A DNA stretch of 22,913 nt from Helicobacteraceae bacterium (GTDB lineage: Bacteria; Campylobacterota; Campylobacteria; Campylobacterales; SZUA-545). The stretch is from positions 1 through 22,913 of the forward strand of contig JAISOU010000049.1 of NCBI GenBank assembly GCA_031275395.1, written 5' to 3'. Position 1 is the stretch's first letter. The number at the start of each line of letters is the position of its first letter. Of the stretch, positions 15,309 through 21,773 are shown in pieces. The position numbers were made by a program, and so were the translations under genes. Below the pieces are notes generated by a model, which was given only the letters and a program-made list of their open reading frames with translations, made no database searches and had not been told where the DNA came from.

Positions 15309-16181
15309 ATGAAGGCGGCGTTAATACAACAATCATTTACGGCAAACAAGCGCGAAAATATGGCGCAAAGCGCGGCGCGTATCCGCGAAGCGGCAAAAAA
15401 CGGCGCGCGGCTGATCGTTTTAAGCGAGTTGCACAACGGCTTATATTTTTGCCAAAGCGAAAATCCCGATTTTTTCGATCTAGCCGAAACGATACCGGGC
15501 GAATCGACCGATTATTTTGGCGCGATCGCTAAAGAGCTAAAAGTCGCGCTGGTTTTGTCGCTTTTTGAAAAACGCGCGAAAGGCTTGTATCACAATACGG
15601 CGCTCGTTATAGAAACAAACGGAACGATCGCGGGCAAATACCGAAAAATGCACGTCCCCGACGACCCCGCTTTTTACGAGAAGTTTTACTTTACGCAGGG
15701 CGATCTAGGTTTTAAGCCGATCGAAACAAGCGCTGGAAAGCTTGGCGTTTTGGTCTGCTGGGATCAGTGGTTTCCCGAAGCGGCGCGGCTTATGGCGCTA
15801 AACGGAGCGGATATTTTGATCTACCCTACGGCGATCGGTTGGGATTTGAACGATAGCGACGACGAAAAAGCGCGGCAATTAGAAGCGTGGAAAACAATTC
15901 AGCGATCGCACGCAATCGCAAACGCCCTTCCCGTTATCAGCGCCAATCGCGTCGGGTTCGAAAAGGAGCGGCGCGACGAGGGCGCGGGAATCGACTTTTG
16001 GGGTCATAGCTTTATCTGCGGCGCGCAAGGCGAGGTAATCGCGAGCGCCGATCAAAGCGCGACGATCCTTTATGCGGATTTGGATTTTAACCGCTCGGAA
16101 AAGGTTCGCCGAATATGGCCATTTCTACGCGATCGCCGTGTCGATAGCTACGCCGACCTAACCAAACGCTTTGTAGATTAG
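15309..16181 (+). CDS. aguB: N-carbamoylputrescine amidase (nitrilase superfamily)
   Basis: This enzyme hydrolyses N-carbamoylputrescine to putrescine, CO2 and ammonia in the agmatine route of polyamine synthesis. The nitrilase triad is present: Glu40 in LSELHNGLYF, Lys113 in KYRKMHVPDDP and Cys150 in VCWDQWFPEAAR. The motifs YEKFYFTQGDLGF and IYPTAIGWD with GHSFICGAQGEV are characteristic of the AguB branch. The 290-residue length is normal. The partner agmatine deiminase gene (aguA) is not in the window. A -10 box 6 bases before the ATG and the lack of a Shine-Dalgarno suggest a leaderless mRNA. Its stop overlaps the remnant of fba on the other strand. Confidence 0.92.
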   Translation: MKAALIQQSFTANKRENMAQSAARIREAAKNGARLIVLSELHNGLYFCQSENPDFFDLAETIPGESTDYFGAIAKELKVALVLSLFEKRAKGLYHNTALVIETNGTIAGKYRKMHVPDDPAFYEKFYFTQGDLGFKPIETSAGKLGVLVCWDQWFPEAARLMALNGADILIYPTAIGWDLNDSDDEKARQLEAWKTIQRSHAIANALPVISANRVGFEKERRDEGAGIDFWGHSFICGAQGEVIASADQSATILYADLDFNRSEKVRRIWPFLRDRRVDSYADLTKRFVD

Positions 16182-16240
16182 CGCTCGCTGCGGACGGCGC
16201 GGGCAGGTTTGAAATAGTCGCGCGGAGATCTCGCCTCGCT
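16178..16240 (-). pseudogene. Remnant of the 3' part of fba
   Basis: On the minus strand this reads SPRDYFKPARAVRSER then stop. It matches DPRNYFKPARAAV near the C-terminus of the intact aldolase at 18284-19207. At the DNA level 16193-16240 aligns with 18341-18390 at 40 of 48 positions with one 2-base gap, in the same orientation. The remnant lacks the last 20 or so codons of the intact gene. It lies between aguB and an AT-rich islet, and suggests a past duplication or insertion. Confidence 0.65.
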
Positions 16241-16250
16241 TCGCGCAATA

Positions 16251-16541
16251 ATGCGAAAACAACCTATCTGCAAACTTTATCGCTCGGCTTTCGCAAAAAC
16301 CCAAGCAATCTTACCCATCTTTAAGGTAGTTTGGATTACAATGATTTGCGTTATTTATGCATATTTCGCGGTAGGGGTTTTAATGATTTCTCAAGCTATA
16401 AACCGTGAGTTCTCCATCAAGAGAGAGCTTCGCGCTACCGCTCTGCCAATCGCAATCGTTTTCAATAATATACGAAATTTTGCGCTTTTTGATAATAGTA
16501 GCGCAAACATTGCAAGTAAAAAAACCAATTTTACGATTTGA
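16251..16541 (+). CDS. Doubtful 96-residue reading frame with one hydrophobic segment
   Basis: The frame has a hydrophobic stretch (VVWITMICVIYAYFAVGVLM, about residues 26-45) but no Shine-Dalgarno, and its composition shifts from GC-rich to AT-rich along its length. The C-terminal part does not look like a folded protein. It may be non-coding or a remnant belonging to the AT-rich islet. I list it because it fills an otherwise gene-free 370 bases before the next gene. Confidence 0.2.
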   Translation: MRKQPICKLYRSAFAKTQAILPIFKVVWITMICVIYAYFAVGVLMISQAINREFSIKRELRATALPIAIVFNNIRNFALFDNSSANIASKKTNFTI

Positions 16542-16552
16542 ATTAACCAGAG

Positions 16553-16945
16553 ATGATTGACTTTCTACTTTGTTTTTTTAAGAGCTATATATGGACGGTT
16601 ATTATTGATATAGTCGCAATTTCAGGCTTTATTGTTTCTATAATCGCGAATCATAAAGTTAAACAATTAAAGTCGACGACTATAAACGTTAGAGTGTTGG
16701 AATATTTTTTGAAGCGCTATCGGGACTTTGAAACCACATTAAATCTACATTTATTGGTTCCTTCTGATATACTTAAACGCATAGGGGATCTGAATAAACA
16801 ATTATATGCTCACCTAGATAAAAAAGATGTAAAGACATTGGAGCAAAAGTTTGATGAAATAGATAAAAAAAATAAAAATTATGACGGATTAAAAGCGTTT
16901 GTCGAAGTTGTGATAAAAACCATTGAAGGAACAATGCATCCATGA
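16553..16945 (+). CDS. Small membrane protein of the AT-rich two-gene unit
   Basis: I do not recognise this 130-residue protein. It has one strong N-terminal membrane segment (about 13-33, YIWTVIIDIVAISGFIVSII) followed by a short basic stretch (NHKVKQLK) and a helical, charged cytoplasmic domain (VLEYFLKRYRDFETTLNLHL, then KKDVKTLEQKFDEIDKKNKN). The topology is that of a bitopic protein with the helical domain inside. The DNA is clearly AT-rich, uses AAA, ATA and TTA codons freely and lacks CGATCG, unlike its neighbours, so it was probably acquired. Its TGA overlaps the ATG of the next gene by four bases, which ties the two together. It has the look of a small defence, toxin-immunity or stress cassette, but no motif proves that. 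Confidence 0.7.
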   Translation: MIDFLLCFFKSYIWTVIIDIVAISGFIVSIIANHKVKQLKSTTINVRVLEYFLKRYRDFETTLNLHLLVPSDILKRIGDLNKQLYAHLDKKDVKTLEQKFDEIDKKNKNYDGLKAFVEVVIKTIEGTMHP

Positions 16946-17307
16946 ACAAGCATGAAGAAATAGTCCAAAATCTATTGGATTTGACGAAAAAAGGCAATAT
17001 CCATTGGGAATCTTCTGAACCGCGAAAAATAGCGGAATATACTCCAAGCCCCAAGACAATAACAAGGGTTTTTTGTTCTAGAAAGGGCATGTGGATCGTA
17101 TATTTGATCACCTATAGAATAGAAGAGTACTACGACGTATTTGAAAAGTTCTACGAAACAGAGCGTAATATGATTTTGGCGCTTGATGGAAGAAAAGTTG
17201 AATTGGCAATCTATGACAACGAGGTTGCTCGAACCCTCATGCAAAATCTTGACGAGGAGGTTAGGACTGCGGTTGGCGATCGTTTTATACAAGAGTTTCG
17301 CAAATAG
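16942..17307 (+). CDS. Small soluble protein of the AT-rich two-gene unit
   Basis: I do not recognise this 121-residue protein. It begins with a helix (MNKHEEIVQNLLDLTKKGNI), then IHWESSEPRKIAEYTPSPKT, a beta-rich core (ITRVFCSRKGMWIVYLITYR, RKVELAIYDN) and a C-terminal helix (ARTLMQNLDEEVRTAVGDRF). The order N-helix, 'G-x-I-x-W' and beta-strands ending in an 'L-x-I-Y-D' block recalls small uncharacterised proteins often found on genomic islands. There is no signal or membrane segment. Translation is coupled to the upstream membrane protein (ATGA overlap). AT-rich composition like its partner points to joint transfer. An 8-bp-stem hairpin surrounds the stop codon. Confidence 0.7.
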   Translation: MNKHEEIVQNLLDLTKKGNIHWESSEPRKIAEYTPSPKTITRVFCSRKGMWIVYLITYRIEEYYDVFEKFYETERNMILALDGRKVELAIYDNEVARTLMQNLDEEVRTAVGDRFIQEFRK

Positions 17308-17319
17308 GCAATTGCGAAA
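17296..17319 (+). repeat. Perfect 8-bp inverted repeat around the stop of the islet's last gene
   Basis: TTTCGCAA and TTGCGAAA flank 8 bases that include the TAG stop codon. No T-run follows, so it is not a classic terminator. It marks the right edge of the AT-rich islet and could be a 3'-end hairpin or a boundary repeat. Confidence 0.4.
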
Positions 17320-17508
17320 TGTTGGAATACCGATCAAGCGGCAATCTATTGCGTTATAAACCTAACGCCGGTGCCGCGCTTTAGAAATTCCGCGCCGCAT
17401 ACCTCTCCTTTGCGACAGATCGGATTTTGCCCGCGCGCGACCGTTGTGGTTTTCGCCGATTTTAGCGAGTATCGTTTCAACCGCGTTTTTCGCAACCGCC
17501 TTTTTGCG
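17308..17508. other. Gap of 201 bases with a possible gene remnant
   Basis: No complete gene is visible. Composition is back to the GC-rich chromosomal type. On the minus strand the frame of the TPR gene stays open for about 50 codons past its stop. A second minus frame, ending at 17346, reads NPICRKGEVCGAEFLKRGTG, which looks protein-like. One of them may be a decayed 3' end. Confidence 0.3.
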
Positions 17509-18264
17509 TTATTTACCGTTTAGCGCTTCTAACCGCTTAAGATTCGCGCAAGAGGGATTGTTAATCTCTCCGCCGCACGTTTTTTTAAGGTCGGCGATCG
17601 CCTTTTCATAATCGCCGATCAGCTCGTAAATCTCGGCGCGCTTTGTATGCGGGCTAACGGAAAAAATAAGCCCGCTCGCGTTTGCCGCATGCTCGATTTC
17701 GCCGCTATAGCTTTCGATCGCGCCGTCGTAATCGCCAAGCCTGATATAAACGTCCGCCAGATTGCGATACGGAAGCGGCTGATACGGCTCAAGTTTGATT
17801 GCCGCTTTATAATCGCGCGCCGCAAGATCGTAGCGTTCAAGCGCGACATAACTTGCGGCGCGATTTATATACGGCAAATATCGATCGCACCCGTCGCATA
17901 GCGCCAATCCCTGCGAGTAGTCGGCGATCGCCTTTTCGAAATCCTTGCTCGCATTAGCGCGATCGCTCGACTGCGCGCGCTCAAAATACGTTTTTGCCCG
18001 ATCAAAATACATCAAATATCTATACGGGCTTTTTTGCGAGCTTTCAAGCGTCAGCGCCCGATCGTAATCGGCGATCGCCTTTTCGAAATCTTTCAAAAGC
18101 TCGTAATGATTCGCGCGGCTCCAATAGAGATTATAATCGTCTGAAGTTTGCGCGATCTGCCGCGTCAGATTTTCTATTGGATTATCGGGCGTTTTCGGCG
18201 GCGTGGCGGCGCAATAAACGCCCGTGTACAAAACGATCGCGATCGCCGCCAAAATTTTTCGCAA
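17509..18264 (-). CDS. Periplasmic TPR-repeat protein
   Basis: The 251-residue protein has a signal peptide (MRKILAAIAIVLYTGVYCAA) and about five TPR units. Three carry the near-identical core EKAIADY/EKAIADL (residues about 61, 109 and 221), others LAARDYKAAIKLEP and GAIESYSGEI. The DNA at these cores is repeated too (GGCGATCGCCTTTTC on the plus strand). Extra Cys pairs (LALCDGCDRY; TCGGEINNPSC) may form disulfides. The start codon is TTG at 18264, preceded by a good GGAG six bases upstream; there is no ATG near. It lies 19 bases after the fba stop, so it closes the peb4-fba operon. TPR proteins mediate protein contacts; the partner is unknown. Confidence 0.8.
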   Translation of the reverse strand: MRKILAAIAIVLYTGVYCAATPPKTPDNPIENLTRQIAQTSDDYNLYWSRANHYELLKDFEKAIADYDRALTLESSQKSPYRYLMYFDRAKTYFERAQSSDRANASKDFEKAIADYSQGLALCDGCDRYLPYINRAASYVALERYDLAARDYKAAIKLEPYQPLPYRNLADVYIRLGDYDGAIESYSGEIEHAANASGLIFSVSPHTKRAEIYELIGDYEKAIADLKKTCGGEINNPSCANLKRLEALNGK

Positions 18265-18283
18265 CTTTTTCTCCGTAACGCCG

Positions 18284-19207
18284 CTATATTTTGCCCGCGC
18301 TTCCCAAAACTTTCATGCGTTCGGTCAGCATTGCTACGACGGCGGCGCGAGCGGGCTTGAAGTAGTTGCGCGGATCGATCTCGCTTGGCTGTTCTTTGAC
18401 CACTTTGCGCACTTGCGCCATAAAAGCGATTCTTAGATCGGTATCGGTATTGACCTTGTTGATCCCGCCTTTGATCGCAAGATCCAAAAAGTTTGCGGGA
18501 ACGCCTTTCGAACCTTTTAGATCGCCGCCCGTGTTTTCAAAGCTGGCGCGAACGTCGTCGGGAATAGAGCTTGCGCCGTGTAGCACAAGCGGAATACCCG
18601 TGCGCTTTTTCACCTCTTTTAGCAATTCAAACTCCAATTTTGGCTCGCCCTTAAACTTAAACGCGCCGTGGCTTGTGCCGATCGCCGGCGCAAGATAATC
18701 CACGCCGCTTTCTTTGACAAACTTTTGCGCTTCGTCAGGATCTACAAGCGAGGCGTTCTTGCCTTCGACGACGATATTATCCTCGATTCCCATCAGCCGC
18801 CCAAGCTCCGCTTCCACGCCAACGTCAGCCGCGTGCGCGACCTTGACGACCTCTTTTGTGATCGCCAAGTTTTCTTCAAAGTTATGGTGCGAAGCGTCGA
18901 TCATCACGCTGGTAAAACCATACCTGATCGCATAAACGCACGATTCAAAAGAGGTGCCGTGATCAAGATTGAGCGCGACGGGAATATGCGGATATTTTTC
19001 GCTTAAAGTTTTCACGATCGCATAAAGCATATCCGCGCCGGCGTATTTGATCGCGCCTTCGCTACACTGAACGATAATCGGCGAAGAGGTTTTATCCGCC
19101 GCTTCAAAGATCGCCTGAGCGATCTCCATATTGTTGAAATTAAAAGCGCCTACGGCGTAACCGCCGCTATGCGCCTTTTGCAATAATTTTGCGCCGCTTA
19201 TTAACAT
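18284..19207 (-). CDS. fba: Class II fructose-1,6-bisphosphate aldolase
   Basis: This zinc enzyme splits fructose 1,6-bisphosphate in glycolysis and runs in reverse in gluconeogenesis. The 307-residue protein shows the catalytic Asp82 and zinc ligands His83 (LNLDHGTS), His180 (IGTSHGAFKF) and His210 (LVLHGASS), with Glu134 in GVEAELGRLMG. The segment SIPDDVRASFENTGGDLKGS and the ending KVLGSAGKI are like those of Helicobacter and Campylobacter enzymes. A strong Shine-Dalgarno (AAGGAGG) precedes the ATG. It follows the peb4-type gene by 56 bases, the order known in Campylobacter. A fragment of its 3' region is duplicated at 16178-16240. Confidence 0.96.
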   Translation of the reverse strand: MLISGAKLLQKAHSGGYAVGAFNFNNMEIAQAIFEAADKTSSPIIVQCSEGAIKYAGADMLYAIVKTLSEKYPHIPVALNLDHGTSFESCVYAIRYGFTSVMIDASHHNFEENLAITKEVVKVAHAADVGVEAELGRLMGIEDNIVVEGKNASLVDPDEAQKFVKESGVDYLAPAIGTSHGAFKFKGEPKLEFELLKEVKKRTGIPLVLHGASSIPDDVRASFENTGGDLKGSKGVPANFLDLAIKGGINKVNTDTDLRIAFMAQVRKVVKEQPSEIDPRNYFKPARAAVVAMLTERMKVLGSAGKI

Positions 19208-19228
19208 CTTCGCCTCCTTAAACTTTTT

Positions 19229-19261
19229 CGCCGCTTAACGCTATAAAACCGCCGCTTAACG
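19229..19261. repeat. Two 12-base direct repeats between peb4-type gene and fba
   Basis: CGCCGCTTAACG occurs at 19229-19240 and 19250-19261, 21 bases apart. The second copy reaches the last bases before the stop codon of the upstream gene. It looks like a small tandem duplication; no function is apparent. Confidence 0.6.
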
Positions 19262-19263
19262 TT

Positions 19264-20079
19264 TTATTTTTCGTAAGAGATTTTCGCTTTAGATTTAAGA
19301 TCGGCGATCTCTTTTTCTAGCGCTTCGTTAAACTTTGTCGCTTTCGCGCGCTCTTTTAGCCTATCCGCAATATCGCCGAATGGAAGCGTCCCCGCCGCCT
19401 TGCGATCAATAACGAGAATAATGTGATAGCCAAAGTTGCTTTTAACCGGCGTTTTGGTAATCTCGCCGTTTTTCAGCGCAAACGCCGCGTCGGAAAACTC
19501 TTTAACCATACGATCTTTGGAGAAGTAACCCAGATCGCCGCCTCGCTCCGCGCTACCTTTATCGGTCGATTTCTCTTTAGCGATCTTTTCAAATTCCGCT
19601 TCCAGCTCCGCGCCTTTTTTCTTGCTTAAGGTTTTGATAATGTCCTTCGCTTCGCCCTCTTGCGCTACAAGAATATGGCGAGCGCGAGCCTGTTCGGGTT
19701 GATCTAGTTGCCCTTGCGCCTTTAATTCGTCGTAGAGCTTTTTAACTTCCGCGTCGCTTACCGTTGTGGAATCCGACTTTTTCTTTAGGTACGTCCCGAT
19801 AGCGATTTGCTCCTGCGCGATCGCAAGCTGCGATTTGTATTCGCTATCCTTCTCCACGCCGCTTTTTTTCGCCTGTTGCGAGAGCAATTTGCGCGCGACC
19901 TCGCCGTCAAGAAACTGCTTTTTTTGCTCGTCGTTAAGCTGTTCGTAGGTTAAATTTAACCCTTGTTGCGACAAACTAACGTCCGCGTCCTCGCTCGTGA
20001 TCTTGTCGCCATTAACCGTCGCCAACGTCGCGGCGCTCAAACTTGCGGCAAACGCCGCCAACGCTAACATTCTCTTCAC
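19264..20079 (-). CDS. Periplasmic peptidyl-prolyl isomerase, PEB4/Cbf2 (SurA/PpiC-like)
   Basis: The protein is a periplasmic folding factor for outer-membrane proteins. The 271-residue precursor has a signal peptide (MKRMLALAAFAASLSAATLA), a SurA-like N-terminal helical chaperone region (about 24-125) and one parvulin PPIase domain (about 130-227: ARARHILVAQEGEAKDIIKT, ERGGDLGYFSKDRMVKEFSD, TPVKSNFGYHIILVIDRK). A C-terminal helix returns to the chaperone domain. Size and domain order match Campylobacter PEB4 (Cbf2), whose gene is also followed by the aldolase gene. A good AAGGAG precedes the ATG. It is the first gene of the operon. Confidence 0.93.
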   Translation of the reverse strand: MKRMLALAAFAASLSAATLATVNGDKITSEDADVSLSQQGLNLTYEQLNDEQKKQFLDGEVARKLLSQQAKKSGVEKDSEYKSQLAIAQEQIAIGTYLKKKSDSTTVSDAEVKKLYDELKAQGQLDQPEQARARHILVAQEGEAKDIIKTLSKKKGAELEAEFEKIAKEKSTDKGSAERGGDLGYFSKDRMVKEFSDAAFALKNGEITKTPVKSNFGYHIILVIDRKAAGTLPFGDIADRLKERAKATKFNEALEKEIADLKSKAKISYEK

Positions 20080-20129
20080 ATCAACTCCTTATATTTGATT
20101 GACCTATATTGTAACCTAATAAAGCAAAA

Positions 20130-20273
20130 CTACCAAAACCGCTCGGCTTTACGGATTGACGCGCCGCAAAAAAGCGCGAGATTTTTTGCAAACTTACAGA
20201 TCTCGTCGTTTCCGCTCGCGTTAAATCCAACAATGTCGCCGCAATCGGCGCAAGCTACGCGATACGCTTGTTT
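20130..20273 (-). other. Cys-containing open frame overlapping and following nifZ
   Basis: The gap between the peb4-type gene and nifZ is 175 bases. On the minus strand a frame shifted from nifZ is open from just inside the nifZ end to a TAG at 20130. It reads YRVACADCGDIVGFNASGND, then EICKFAKNLALFCG, with Cys at a C-x2-C pair and two more. It has no ATG, GTG or TTG start, so it can only be a frameshifted tail of nifZ or the remnant of a lost small gene. The codon pattern looks coding. Confidence 0.3.
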
Positions 20274-20578
20274 CTATGAGCGGATAGTTGCGCGTCGTCG
20301 ATTGCGCGTTCGCGCTCTATTTCGTCGCCGCTTTCCGCGCTTTCTAGCTCGTCCTCGCGGCAACCGATTAGCCGCCCGCTCGAGATAAAATCTACGTCGT
20401 AAACGCGGATAACCTGCAAAAAAGTTCCTACGTCGCGGATATAGCCCTCCTCGCCCGCAAAAGCGATAATTTCCCCCATTTTTGCAAACGAATATGTTCC
20501 GTCGGCGCGAATATCCGTTTTTAACCGCGCCTTTTGTCCTATTTCAAAAAGCGGTAGATCGCTATCCCGATCGCTCAT
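20255..20578 (-). CDS. nifZ: Nitrogen fixation protein NifZ
   Basis: NifZ assists maturation of the P-clusters of the nitrogenase MoFe protein. The NifZ domain is clear: FEIGQKARLKTDIRADGTYS (residues 11-30), GEIIAFAGEEGYIRDVGTFL, then VIRVYDVDFISSGRLIGCRE and DELE near 80. The remaining 25 residues are acidic and then basic, without family features. Total length is 107, normal for short NifZ. The start overlaps the nifW stop by four bases (ATGA), so translation is coupled. It is the last recognisable gene of the nif operon; an alternative-frame extension follows. Confidence 0.92.
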   Translation of the reverse strand: MSDRDSDLPLFEIGQKARLKTDIRADGTYSFAKMGEIIAFAGEEGYIRDVGTFLQVIRVYDVDFISSGRLIGCREDELESAESGDEIERERAIDDAQLSAHRNKRIA

Positions 20579-20919
20579 ATTTTAACCTCGCATTCGCTTT
20601 GTTGCGACGCGCAGCTAATCGACGAGGCGCACGAAAAACACGCCGAAGGTTTTTCTAACGCGTTCCATATTTCCGCCGCGCTTGGGCTAAAGCCATCTTC
20701 AAAGCGTTTAACGATCGTTAATAACGCGAAACGATAAATATCCAGTAGGCGGTTTTCGTCGGCGATTTCAAGCGTTTTTATCTTCTTGATAGAATCGCCG
20801 AAAAGTTTTAATATATGAAGGCGTTTGTTACTAACGATTCGATCGTCGGCTTTAATCTCAAAAAAACCCAAATAGCCGTCGATCGACGCAAGTTTATTAA
20901 AAGCCGCTAACGTTTTCAT
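20575..20919 (-). CDS. nifW: Nitrogenase-stabilising/protective protein NifW, with Cys-rich tail
   Basis: NifW associates with the MoFe protein and helps its maturation or protection from oxygen. The 114-residue protein matches the NifW outline: FNKLASIDGYLGFFEI, then VSNKRLHILKLFGDSIKKIK and a helix with YRFALLTIVKRFEDG. The RLHILK block is a family hallmark. The C-terminus is unusual: four Cys (94, 97, 103 and 110, as ACFSC, SCAS and SECEVKI) follow the conserved part, which I would not expect in NifW. It overlaps both neighbours by four bases (ATGA), between the DUF269 gene and nifZ, which supports the call. Confidence 0.82.
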   Translation of the reverse strand: MKTLAAFNKLASIDGYLGFFEIKADDRIVSNKRLHILKLFGDSIKKIKTLEIADENRLLDIYRFALLTIVKRFEDGFSPSAAEIWNALEKPSACFSCASSISCASQQSECEVKI

Positions 20920-21341
20920 TGGCGATCTTTATATTTAGCGTCGATCGTCAGCGCTTTTGACAGCCATTTTTCGCCCTCCGCCGCCAGTTTTTCCACGCTC
21001 TCAAAAGCGAATCTATGAGCGTCGCGGAAGGTTTTATCCATAATCACGATTTCGCCCGCGATCACCGCGCCGCGCCCAAAACCTTCATGGCTCATATCAA
21101 AAATCACGCTCGCCATTTTTGACGTTTTGCGCTCAAAAGCGACCGCGACGGCTTTTAGCAACATTTTTAGATCGTCGATCGTCGTTTCGTCTATGTCCGC
21201 TATTACGCCGATCGCTTTTAGTTCCTCTTTGCTTTTGACGTATTTTTTGGCGATTAGCTCCTCGTCGGTTTTATTATCCCAGGCGCCGAACTGATCGCTA
21301 GCGCGAATCTGATCTGTTAAGCTCTTTAGAAATACGCTCAT
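20916..21341 (-). CDS. NifX-associated nitrogen fixation protein (DUF269)
   Basis: The 141-residue protein belongs to the DUF269 family, always found next to nifX. The hallmarks are LTDQIRASDQFGAWDNKTDE (8-27), AFERKTSKMASVIFDMSHEG (about 89-108), FGRGAVIAGEIVIMDKTFRD and HRFAFESVEKLAAEGEKW. The exact role is unknown; its linkage with NifX and NifN suggests FeMo-cofactor handling. The start overlaps the nifX stop by four bases and its stop overlaps nifW in the same way. Length and ends are normal. Confidence 0.93.
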   Translation of the reverse strand: MSVFLKSLTDQIRASDQFGAWDNKTDEELIAKKYVKSKEELKAIGVIADIDETTIDDLKMLLKAVAVAFERKTSKMASVIFDMSHEGFGRGAVIAGEIVIMDKTFRDAHRFAFESVEKLAAEGEKWLSKALTIDAKYKDRQ

Positions 21342-21730
21342 TGTTCCTCCCTGTTTTCGCTTATCGCAATAATACGTTTAATCCAAGGCGGCGGATTTTT
21401 ATTTAACATATCCGTAAGCTGTTCGCACGCCTGTTTTATCGTTATTGGCTGAACGATTTTAATCGGGTGAATCCGCGCCTTTACAACCTTTGCGGCGGCG
21501 GCGGGACCAATCGCTTCGCAATAAAGGATATTCGCCTCTTTGATCGCTTCGATCTTGGCGTTTATTTTGCCGTCCTCTTCGTTATGATCCTCTTCAGCTT
21601 TAACGATCGCGCTTAACGCGTACCCCTCTTTGCCCACCTCGTAAATGGCAAACTCTTTTGCCCAGCCGAAATGATCGTTAACGTTTTCGCCGTCTTTCGT
21701 GGCGAACGCAACTTTTATTACTCCGCTCAT
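21338..21730 (-). CDS. nifX: Nitrogen fixation protein NifX
   Basis: NifX binds the NifB cofactor and intermediates on the way to FeMo-co and passes them on. The 130-residue protein begins MSGVIKVAFATKDGENVNDH and has the NifX/NafY/NifB-tail fold marks: NDHFGWAKEFAIYEV, VKAEEDHNEEDGKINAKIEA, ILYCEAIGPAAAAKVVKARI and HPIKIVQPITI. The frame is open much further upstream, but the ATG at 21730 has a strong AGGAGG Shine-Dalgarno and gives the family-normal start, so I reject the longer version that would overlap nifN. The gap to nifN is 43 bases. Confidence 0.94.
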   Translation of the reverse strand: MSGVIKVAFATKDGENVNDHFGWAKEFAIYEVGKEGYALSAIVKAEEDHNEEDGKINAKIEAIKEANILYCEAIGPAAAAKVVKARIHPIKIVQPITIKQACEQLTDMLNKNPPPWIKRIIAISENREEQ

Positions 21731-21773
21731 AACTCCTCCTTCTTTGTTGGTTATATTACGCAAAACGCGAATT

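Noticed and set aside
18366-19006. Overlapping plus-strand frames opposite fba
   Set aside because: They are antisense to the aldolase, whose catalytic residues are all present.
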